The notes under the pieces were generated by a model, which saw only the letters and a list, made by a program, of their open reading frames with translations, was not told the origin of the DNA and ran no database searches. Shown piece after piece: positions 1-5,477 of a stretch of DNA of 6,080 bases (positions are counted from its first letter, which is position 1; each line of letters starts with the position of its first letter). The DNA comes from Anaerolineae bacterium (GTDB lineage Bacteria > Chloroflexota > Anaerolineae > 4572-78 > NAK82), in NCBI GenBank assembly GCA_030598425.1, contig JAUVPY010000181.1, positions 1 through 6,080 of the forward strand, given 5' to 3'. A program made the translations under genes and the position numbers.

Positions 1-2
1 GG

Positions 3-1577
3 CTGCGTGAAAGCCGGGAAGTATCTATCGAAATCGCGCCTCAGGCGATACCGGAGACCCCTTACGTTGAGGTTAAAATCTATCCGGGGGTGATGGCCCA
101 GGTGGTTGAGGGCCTGGAGAAGATCTTGCGCCTGCCCCACGGCTGATTTGAACAAACTACGTCGGCGACGTATCCGAATGTTCTCGTGTTGGACTATATG
201 CAGACAACCGGCCAGGCCAGTCCTGATCTGAAGTTAACCGCTGAGAAATACGTAGGCACCGGCTATCAGCGTTTGCTGACCTTCGAGGTGCCCGGTGGCG
301 GCTTCTCCCTTTTCGGCCAGCCCCCAGCCCAGGTCTTCCTCAGCGCCTACGGATTGATGGAGTTTGACGACATGGCTAAGGTTTACCCGGTGGACGAGGC
401 CGTCATCGAGCGGGCCGCCCAGTGGTTGCTAAATCAACAGCAGCCCGACGGCACCTGGCAGGTCAGTGACTACCGAGCCGGTCAGGGGACATTGGGCGCG
501 ACGGCTTATGTCACCTGGGCGCTGGTCGAGGCTGGCTACGAAGACACGTCCCAGGTGAGCCAGGCCATCAGCTATATCCGCGAGTTCGCCTTGGCGGAGG
601 ATGACCCCTACAACTTGGCCCTGGCCGCCAATGCCCTGGCCGCATACGACCCCGGCCACGGGACGACCCAGGCCGTGATCAACCGGCTGTACGAAAAGCG
701 CGTCCAGGAAGGTGGTACTGTCTATTGGCCGGTTGGGGCGGGCTCGTTTATGGGCGCTACGGGCGAAAGTGGCAGCCTGGAGACGACGGCGCTGGCCGCC
801 TACGCCCTGATGCGGGCCGATGCTCATCCTGATGCGGTGAGCGGCGCCCTGGCCTATCTCGTCCAGGGAAAAGACAGCTGGGGCACCTGGGGCACCACTC
901 AGGCTACTATCCTCACCCTCAAAACCTTGCTGCTTGCGACAGAGAAGGCGGGGCAGGCCGAAGGCCCAGCCAATATCCGCGTCAGTTTGAACAAAGAGCA
1001 GGCGCAAGAAATCGTCATTGACCAGACCAACGCCGATGTGGTACATCTGGTTAGCTTCGATCGTGGTTTTTCGCCTTCCGGGTCCAATCGGGTGCAGATC
1101 GAGGTTGATGGGGGCGGCAATCTGATGTACCAGGTCGCCACCAGCTTCTATCTACCCTGGGACCAGGTGCCGCCGGAACCGGAGATGGAGAAACTGATCA
1201 CTATCGATGTCGAGTACGACCGCACCGCGCTGGCGGTCAACGATACGGTGACAGTGGACGTGGGGTTGAAACTCAACAAGGAAGGTGTGGTCAAGATGGC
1301 ACTGATTGACCTCGGTGTGCCGCCCGGCTTCACCGTTCTGGCTGAAGACTTGAGCCGGCTTGTCGAGCAGGGAGTCATTGCTCGTTACGAACTGACCGGA
1401 CGGCAGATCATCATTTATCTGGAGGACTTCTCGTCACAGACGCCGCTGCGCTTCAGCTACCGGCTGCGCGCCCGCTTCCCGATGCGGGCTCAAACGCCCC
1501 CCTCCAGCGCCTATGACTACTACAACCCGTCCGAACTAACAGTGCAGGCTCCGCTACAGCTGGCGGTAAGCGAGTAA
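3..1577 (+). CDS. Alpha-2-macroglobulin family protein, C-terminal part, with in-frame TGA (putative selenocysteine) at the thioester cysteine; 5' partial
   Basis: Bacterial A2Ms are large, secreted or lipid-anchored protease traps whose thioester-containing domain (TED) covalently captures attacking proteases. The visible part is 524 codons of a protein that is usually about 1500-1900 residues, and the 5' end lies outside the window. Counting from the first full codon, residues 1-47 end in the pre-thioester segment VEGLEKILRLPHG. Codon 48 is TGA, followed by FEQTTSATYPNVLVLDYM. The family has Cys at this position (CxEQ), bonded to Gln51. The TED alpha/alpha toroid follows to about residue 315, with the repeat-like segment QQQPDGTW near 145-152. 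Next comes a beta region with GNLMYQVATSFYLPW (372-386), then the C-terminal MG10/receptor-binding-like domain (about 397-524) with YELTGRQIIIYLED. The stop is TAA. The fragment contains no cysteine. An independent start at GTG 186 is unlikely because no Shine-Dalgarno precedes it and homology continues upstream across the TGA. The gene is therefore annotated as one CDS with TGA readthrough; a nonsense pseudogene or base-call error remains possible. Family assignment is very secure; the selenocysteine reading is an inference. Confidence 0.85.
144..146 (+). other. In-frame TGA at the A2M thioester Cys codon (candidate selenocysteine codon)
   Basis: The frame reads CTG CCC CAC GGC TGA TTT GAA CAA ACT, i.e. 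L-P-H-G-[TGA]-F-E-Q-T. In A2M, C3, C4 and bacterial homologues the residue after this glycine is the cysteine whose thiol is esterified to the Gln three residues later. TGA is one substitution from both Cys codons, and cysteine/selenocysteine exchange at catalytic positions is the standard signature of selenoproteins. TGA ends two other genes in the window, so the codon is not generally reassigned here. Insertion of Sec requires SelA, SelB, SelD and tRNA-Sec elsewhere in the genome, which cannot be seen. Confidence 0.6.
147..183 (+). promoter_or_regulatory. SECIS-like stem-loop immediately downstream of the TGA
   Basis: The upper stem TACGTC (158-163) pairs perfectly with GACGTA (167-172) around the loop GGC (164-166). 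A lower stem GAACA (150-154) pairs with TGTTC (179-183), leaving an internal loop of 3 nt on the left and 6 nt on the right. From the end of the TGA to the apical loop is 17 nt; in E. coli fdhF it is about 18 nt. Bacterial SECIS elements lie inside the coding sequence directly after UGA and have a short apical loop with G in its first positions, which fits here. Against it: the loop lacks the U of the E. coli GGUC loop, there is no bulged U in the upper stem, and the stem is short. The pairing was found by eye, with no energy calculation. Confidence 0.5.
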
Positions 1578-1590
1578 AAAAGCAGGTTCG
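1578..1590. other. Convergent intergenic gap
   Basis: Only 13 bp separate the TAA of the A2M gene from the reverse-strand TGA of the ATPase gene. An A-rich stretch follows the A2M stop, but no hairpin is visible, so any terminator for either gene must overlap coding sequence or be factor-dependent. Confidence 0.6.
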
Positions 1591-2898
1591 TCAATCCGTC
1601 GTAGGTGGCAGGGGGGATTGGCCGTTCTGTGCCCTTACGAAGTAGTTTTGGCAGGCCTCGTCGACCAATTTCGGGGTCAGTTGATTGGGGATCCCCTCGT
1701 AGTCGCACAGCGCAACGACGCCTTTGAGAATGTCCCGAGGGTGCACCGATTGAAGCTCGCGTCCGGTTTTGTGGTACCATTCCTGCAAAAGATGTACGAA
1801 AGCGTCTCGCTCGAAGGGAACGTTGAGCTGATTGCACATCGTGGCGAAGAGGCGATAGAACATCTTCTCGTCGGGACTGCTGACCTCAACCTTGATGTGG
1901 ATGCGGCGCAAGAAGGCGTCGTCAACCAGTTCTTTGGGATCGAGGTTGGTGCTGAACACAATCAGTTGCTTAAAGGGCATCTGGAAGGTTTGCCCGGTTT
2001 GCAGGCGGAAAAAGTCAATCTCAGTTTCCAGGGGCACGATCCAACGATTGAGCAGATCTGTGGGGCGCATCTGCTGACGACCAAAGTCGTCAATGAGGAA
2101 CATACCGCCGTTGGCCTTCATCTGCAATGGCGCTTCGTAGAACTTGGCCACCGGGTCGAAGCGCAGGTCTAGACTGTCTAACGTTAGCTCGCCACCAGTG
2201 ATCACTACCGGCCGACGATACAGGCTCCATCGTCGGTCTGTTTTTGTCTGCTGTTCGTAGTCGTCGCTGACTTCACGGTGCACCGTGTGATCGTATAATT
2301 GGATGATCTGACCGCCGATGGTGACGGCGTAGGGCAACCAGATGGGGTCCGAGCCGGCGACCAGCATAGCCATCGCCTGGGCGATGGTCGTTTTGCCGTT
2401 GCCTGGAGGACCGTATACAAAGAGAGATGCACCAGAGTTAAGAGCTGGTCCGATACGCCGGTCGAAGTCGGGGGCCAGAATCAGATGACTCAGCGCCTCT
2501 TGCACGCGCGCTGGGTTTACCTTTTCCCGATGCGCTTGCAGAAGGATAGCCGTGTTGTATTTCTCCACAGGAACAGGAGCTGGTCCGACGTATTGGGATC
2601 GCTCCAGCGCATCCCTGGCCCGTGCTTTGCCTTCGTCGGTGATGCTGAATAGGTAACTGCGTCGTCCCAGTCCACCTGTGGTACGGGGAACCTCAATTAA
2701 GTGCTCTTGTTGGAGGTGTGCCAGTAGCTCATCCAGTACCTTAAAAGGCAGATGGACGGCCTCTTCAATGTGTGCCGCCGACGAGTCTCCTTCGGTGAAG
2801 AGGAGACGCAGAATAATGTCTATCGCCATCCCCTGAGAGATATCCAGTTCCTCTAAATTCGCAGGTGGGATCAACAGGGACCCGACGTTCTGACTCAC
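1591..2898 (-). CDS. Winged-helix/AAA+ ATPase, MoxR-like, function unknown
   Basis: This is a 435-residue cytoplasmic protein with no signal peptide or membrane segment. Residues about 25-100 look like a winged helix-turn-helix (helices around IEEAVHLPFKVLDELLAHL, wing near GLGRRSYLFSITDEG). An AAA+ module covers about 115-425: Walker A GPPGNGKTT (163-171), Walker B GGMFLIDD (264-271), sensor-1-like STN (316-318) and an arginine-finger-like LRR (330-332) after VDDAF. The stretch from APLQMKANGG into DFGRQQ is recalled as typical of a family of environmental-bacterial ATPases usually annotated only as AAA ATPase; no role is established from what is seen here. The start is GTG at 2898, supported by AGGAG six bases upstream on the reverse strand. 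The stop is TGA. MoxR ATPases are usually paired with VWA-domain genes, but none is visible beside this one. It has its own divergent promoter. ATPase assignment is firm; the biological role is unknown. Confidence 0.9.
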   Translation of the reverse strand: MSQNVGSLLIPPANLEELDISQGMAIDIILRLLFTEGDSSAAHIEEAVHLPFKVLDELLAHLQQEHLIEVPRTTGGLGRRSYLFSITDEGKARARDALERSQYVGPAPVPVEKYNTAILLQAHREKVNPARVQEALSHLILAPDFDRRIGPALNSGASLFVYGPPGNGKTTIAQAMAMLVAGSDPIWLPYAVTIGGQIIQLYDHTVHREVSDDYEQQTKTDRRWSLYRRPVVITGGELTLDSLDLRFDPVAKFYEAPLQMKANGGMFLIDDFGRQQMRPTDLLNRWIVPLETEIDFFRLQTGQTFQMPFKQLIVFSTNLDPKELVDDAFLRRIHIKVEVSSPDEKMFYRLFATMCNQLNVPFERDAFVHLLQEWYHKTGRELQSVHPRDILKGVVALCDYEGIPNQLTPKLVDEACQNYFVRAQNGQSPLPPTTD

Positions 2899-2905
2899 TG
2901 CTCTC

Positions 2906-2910
2906 TCCTG
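2906..2910 (-). promoter_or_regulatory. Ribosome binding site of the AAA+ ATPase gene
   Basis: On the reverse strand the sequence reads AGGAG, then AGAGCA, then GTG. A consensus Shine-Dalgarno with 6-nt spacing supports the GTG at 2898 as the start. Confidence 0.75.
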
Positions 2911-2966
2911 ATTGTGCGACTTGCTAGGGATCCGCTCGCTTCATCTGCAAACGGTGACTCAATTGA

Positions 2967-2995
2967 ATCTTACTCTATTTTGACCGGACTGGCAA
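2967..2995 (-). promoter_or_regulatory. Sigma70-like promoter for the AAA+ ATPase gene
   Basis: Reading the reverse strand, TTGCCA (-35, 2995-2990; 5 of 6 matches to TTGACA) is followed by a 17-nt spacer and TAAGAT (-10, 2972-2967; 4 of 6 matches to TATAAT). Initiation near 2960 would give a leader of about 60 nt before the GTG. The palindrome TCAATTGA at 2959-2966 overlaps the predicted start. Confidence 0.5.
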
Positions 2996-3028
2996 GTGAG
3001 TTGATATGATAGATGTTCAAATTGATGC

Positions 3029-3058
3029 TTGACAAAGGTACTTCGGTCGTGGTATGCT
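3029..3058 (+). promoter_or_regulatory. dprA: Sigma70-like extended -10 promoter for dprA
   Basis: A perfect -35 TTGACA (3029-3034) and a -10 TATGCT (3053-3058; 4 of 6) are separated by 18 nt. TGG directly precedes the -10, giving an extended -10 motif. Initiation near 3065 would leave a leader of about 50 nt before GTG 3117. It may also serve manC, since no clear promoter lies in the 41-bp gap between the two genes. Confidence 0.6.
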
Positions 3059-3104
3059 AGCTGCGTTATGTTCTTGAGGCTGTCGATCTTGAGTCGTGTC
3101 GCTT

Positions 3105-3110
3105 GAGGAG
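3105..3110 (+). promoter_or_regulatory. dprA: Ribosome binding site that decides the dprA start
   Basis: GAGGAG lies 6 nt before GTG 3117. The in-frame GTG at 3096 would yield 7 extra residues but has no Shine-Dalgarno at proper spacing, and this site would fall inside its coding region. The shorter start is preferred. Confidence 0.7.
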
Positions 3111-3116
3111 TTGGCA

Positions 3117-4229
3117 GTGACGGAGACTTTACAGTATTGGGTAGGCTTTAGCCGGGTACCTGGCATTGGGCCGGTCAGATTGCGTGCCCTCCTGGATCAT
3201 TTCGGAGACATAAGTCAGGCTTGGGGCGCTTCGGCTGCCACCCTGCGGGCCTTGGGATTCGACCGGCGTACCATAGAATCCTTCATAACCTGGCGAAGCA
3301 AGCTGGACCTCTCGGACGAGTTGTCTCGCCTGCTTGAATTGGGGGTGACTGTGCTGACCTGGGACAGTCCCGATTATCCGTCTCTGCTCAAAGTCATCCC
3401 CAACTCGCCGCCGGTTCTCTATGTGCGGGGGGAGTTGTTGCCTCAAGACGATTGGGCGTTGGGTGTGGTGGGCACGCGGCGGGCCACCGTCTACGGCCGC
3501 GAAGCGACGCACGCCCTGGTCGGTGGATTGGCAGCCGGAGGTGTCACCATCGTTAGTGGGCTGGCTTATGGCATTGATTCCTACGCTCACCAAACGGCCC
3601 TAGATGCTGGGGGACGCACCATCGCAGTGTTGGGCAGCGGTGTTGACATAATCTATCCAGCCCGGAATCGTAAGCTAGCGGATCAAATCTCCAGCCAAGG
3701 CGCCATTGTCAGCGAATATCCTTTGGGCACGCGACCTGAGGGCAGCAACTTTCCACCTCGCAATCGTATCATCAGCGGTCTGAGTATGGGGGTGTTGGTA
3801 GTGGAGGGGACGACGCGCAGCGGGGCTATGATTACGGCCGATTTCGCCGCCGAACAAGGGCGCGAAGTATTTGCTGTCCCAGGCAACATTCTGAATCGGC
3901 TGAGCTCAGGCCCCAATCAACTCATCCAGAACGGTGCCAAGCTGGTCACAAGCATCGGGGATGTTTTGGAAGAGCTGAACCTGACGATGGTCGCCGAGCA
4001 CACCGAAGCGCGTGAGATCATTCCAGACAATGAGACCGAAGCCGTGCTGCTAGAGCATTTGTCCGCGGACCCGGTTCACGTCGACGATCTGGGGCGTGCT
4101 GCGGGCCTGTCTGCCAGTGAAGTGGCCAGCAGCTTGACGTTGATGGAGTTAAAGGGTAAAGTTCGTCAGGTGGGCGGGATGAATTATGTGATTGCCCGCG
4201 AAGCTGGCGTGTCTTACGTATTAGATTAG
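3117..4229 (+). CDS. dprA: DNA-processing protein DprA
   Basis: DprA (Smf) binds incoming single-stranded DNA in the cytoplasm during natural transformation and loads RecA on it; the family is also widespread in bacteria not known to be competent. With the GTG start at 3117 the protein is 370 residues, a normal length for the three-domain form. A helix-hairpin-helix-like N-terminus carries VPGIGPVRLRALLDHF (14-29). The Rossmann-like core has VVGTRRAT (117-124), SGLAYGID (147-154), the DNA-binding-loop segment NFPPRNRIISGLS (211-223), and the long conserved SGAMITADFAAEQGRE (235-250) leading into VFAVPG. A C-terminal winged-helix (about 305-360) includes VDDLGRAAGLSASEVASSL. The stop is TAG. 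No truncation or missing motif is seen. It is transcribed from its own promoter, divergent from the ATPase gene, and manC follows after 41 bp. No other competence gene is visible. Confidence 0.96.
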   Translation: MTETLQYWVGFSRVPGIGPVRLRALLDHFGDISQAWGASAATLRALGFDRRTIESFITWRSKLDLSDELSRLLELGVTVLTWDSPDYPSLLKVIPNSPPVLYVRGELLPQDDWALGVVGTRRATVYGREATHALVGGLAAGGVTIVSGLAYGIDSYAHQTALDAGGRTIAVLGSGVDIIYPARNRKLADQISSQGAIVSEYPLGTRPEGSNFPPRNRIISGLSMGVLVVEGTTRSGAMITADFAAEQGREVFAVPGNILNRLSSGPNQLIQNGAKLVTSIGDVLEELNLTMVAEHTEAREIIPDNETEAVLLEHLSADPVHVDDLGRAAGLSASEVASSLTLMELKGKVRQVGGMNYVIAREAGVSYVLD

Positions 4230-4256
4230 AGTAACAATATTCCATCTCAGACAGAG

Positions 4257-4263
4257 AAAGGAA
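4257..4263 (+). promoter_or_regulatory. manC: Ribosome binding site of manC
   Basis: AAAGGAA ends 7 nt before GTG 4271, which supports that codon as the start. It is followed directly by the conserved nucleotidyltransferase N-terminus. Confidence 0.65.
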
Positions 4264-4270
4264 CTCGACG

Positions 4271-5350
4271 GTGAGTAACTTCTACGCACTCATTATGGCC
4301 GGCGGTAGTGGTACCCGGTTGTGGCCAATCAGCCGCCAGAACCGGCCCAAGCAGGCCATTGAGCTCATTGACAACCGAACTATGTTTCAGCACGCTGTGG
4401 ATCGACTGGAAACTCTCCTGCCACCCGATCGCATAATGGTGGTCACCGCTCGCGAATATGTGGAGATTCTGGCCGGACAGGTGCCGGACGTCCCACGCGA
4501 GAATTTCATCGTGGAGCCGATGGCACGGGACACCGCGGCGGCTATTGGCCTGGCCGCGGTGCATCTCAGGCACAGAGACCCAGAGGCAGTGATGGCCGTC
4601 TTGACTGCTGATCACTACATTCGCGATGTGGACAAGTTCCGTCGCGTGCTGTCGGCAGCGGCCCAAGTGGCGCGTCAGGGACATATCGTTACGTTAGGCA
4701 TCCAGCCGAGTTTTCCATCCACTGGTTTCGGGTATATCCGCCAGCGCGAACAATTGGATGAAGTGGATGGCTTCGAGGTGTGCTGGGTGGACAGCTTCGT
4801 GGAGAAGCCAGACTTAGATCGAGCCACCGAGTTCTTGACCACTGGCCTCTATAGTTGGAACAGCGGTATGTTCATCTGGCAGATAAGTCGTATTATGGCC
4901 GAATTTGCCCGACAGATGCCGGAGCTCTACGCCCAGTTACAGATGATTGCAGCCGCACTGGCTACCTCTGGCGGGACGGAGGTGGTATCGGACGTATGGC
5001 CCCAAGTCCGCAAGGAGACCATAGACTACGGCGTTATGGAAGGGGCTGAGGATGTGATTGTCATTCCAGTCGATATCGGCTGGACAGATATCGGTGATTG
5101 GGCGGCTATCTATCAGTTGCATGAGCCTGATGGTTCGGGCAACGTGGTAGTGGGCGCTGAGCATCTCAGCGTGGGTACGAACACGTCTTTCATTCAGGGA
5201 GGTAAGAAACTTGTCGCCACCATCGGTCTGGAAAATGTTATCATAATCGATACTGATGATGTGATTCTCGTGTGCGCTCGCGACCGGGCGCAGGACGTGA
5301 AGCTTATCGTTGAACAGTTGCAGAGTGAGGGCAAAATTGAATTCCTTTGA
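4271..5350 (+). CDS. manC: Mannose-1-phosphate guanylyltransferase (GDP-mannose pyrophosphorylase)
   Basis: This cytoplasmic enzyme transfers GMP from GTP to mannose-1-phosphate, making GDP-mannose for surface polysaccharides, glycoproteins or GDP-sugar derivatives. The 359-residue protein is the short, monofunctional form: it ends after the left-handed beta-helix-like tail and lacks the roughly 110-residue C-terminal cupin isomerase domain of bifunctional ManC/AlgA. Motifs in order are the nucleotide-binding signature GGSGTRLWP (11-19) with RPKQ (25-28), EPMARDTAAAIGLAA (82-96), TADHYI (112-117; many relatives have PADH), TGFGYI (151-156), FVEKPD (176-181), WNSGMFIW (196-203), ETIDYGVME (249-257) and DIGWTDIGDW (268-277). 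The start is GTG after a good Shine-Dalgarno and the stop is TGA. It lies 41 bp behind dprA with no obvious promoter in between, so cotranscription is likely. No glycosyltransferase or other sugar-nucleotide gene is nearby. The symbol manC is by family (it could equally be called manB or rfbM type); the activity call is firm. Confidence 0.95.
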   Translation: MSNFYALIMAGGSGTRLWPISRQNRPKQAIELIDNRTMFQHAVDRLETLLPPDRIMVVTAREYVEILAGQVPDVPRENFIVEPMARDTAAAIGLAAVHLRHRDPEAVMAVLTADHYIRDVDKFRRVLSAAAQVARQGHIVTLGIQPSFPSTGFGYIRQREQLDEVDGFEVCWVDSFVEKPDLDRATEFLTTGLYSWNSGMFIWQISRIMAEFARQMPELYAQLQMIAAALATSGGTEVVSDVWPQVRKETIDYGVMEGAEDVIVIPVDIGWTDIGDWAAIYQLHEPDGSGNVVVGAEHLSVGTNTSFIQGGKKLVATIGLENVIIIDTDDVILVCARDRAQDVKLIVEQLQSEGKIEFL

Positions 5351-5354
5351 GGTT

Positions 5355-5377
5355 GGTGTCTGATCGACCAGCACACC
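5355..5377 (+). terminator. Hairpin just after manC, possible weak or factor-dependent terminator
   Basis: GGTGTCTG (5355-5362) pairs with CAG (5369-5371) and ACACC (5373-5377), giving 8 pairs with one bulged C (5372) and a 6-nt loop. It begins 4 nt after the manC stop. The T-tract of an intrinsic terminator is missing, so it may instead protect the 3' end or assist Rho. Confidence 0.3.
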
Positions 5378-5414
5378 TGAGTTGGTAACTTAATCTGTGA
5401 GAGTTTGAATTTTG

Positions 5415-5433
5415 GTCCGGCTTGTAGCCGGAC
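5415..5433. repeat. Perfect 8-bp inverted repeat (hairpin) upstream of topA
   Basis: GTCCGGCT (5415-5422), loop TGT (5423-5425), AGCCGGAC (5426-5433). Neither strand has a T-run after the stem, so it is not an intrinsic terminator. Its compact GC-rich form resembles REP-type dispersed palindromes, but no second copy occurs in the window. Alternatives are a leader-RNA hairpin or a protein-binding palindrome controlling topA. Confidence 0.6.
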
Positions 5434-5440
5434 AATCTGC

Positions 5441-5470
5441 TTGAAAGCAAATCTATTTCTGGAGTAGAGT
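5441..5470 (+). promoter_or_regulatory. topA: Possible topA promoter
   Basis: TTGAAA (5441-5446; 5 of 6 to -35) is followed after 18 nt by TAGAGT (5465-5470; 4 of 6 to -10). Initiation would fall almost on ATG 5478, giving a leaderless or nearly leaderless mRNA. GGAG at 5461-5464 is 13 nt from the ATG, too far for an efficient Shine-Dalgarno. Weak call based on matches alone. Confidence 0.25.
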
Positions 5471-5477
5471 GGTTGTA

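Noticed and set aside
144..146. Genome-wide reassignment of TGA to an amino acid
   Set aside because: The ATPase gene and manC both end at TGA at the expected protein length, and all Trp and Gly codons seen are standard, so TGA works as a stop here.
186..1577. Separate A2M gene starting at GTG 186
   Set aside because: No Shine-Dalgarno precedes it, and the frame upstream through the TGA to base 3 encodes the matching preceding A2M segment. The GTG is an internal Val codon in PNVLVLDYM.
1618..2172. Forward-strand open frame opposite the AAA+ ATPase
   Set aside because: Antisense shadow of the Walker B and sensor region of the ATPase; no protein family signature of its own.
3096..3116. dprA start at GTG 3096
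   Set aside because: It lacks a properly spaced Shine-Dalgarno, while GAGGAG sits 6 nt before GTG 3117 and would be inside the coding region of the longer form.
4937..5374. Reverse-strand open frame opposite the manC 3' end
   Set aside because: It lies almost wholly inside the clear manC gene and shows no recognisable motif or RBS. The same applies to the frames opposite dprA, A2M and the ATPase gene and to 5535-5792 and 5765-6046 opposite topA.
5415..5433. Intrinsic terminator between manC and topA
   Set aside because: The stem is perfect but no T-run follows it on either strand.
5439..5448. Small GCTT-GA-AAGC inverted repeat before topA
   Set aside because: Four pairs with a 2-nt loop is too short to distinguish from chance.
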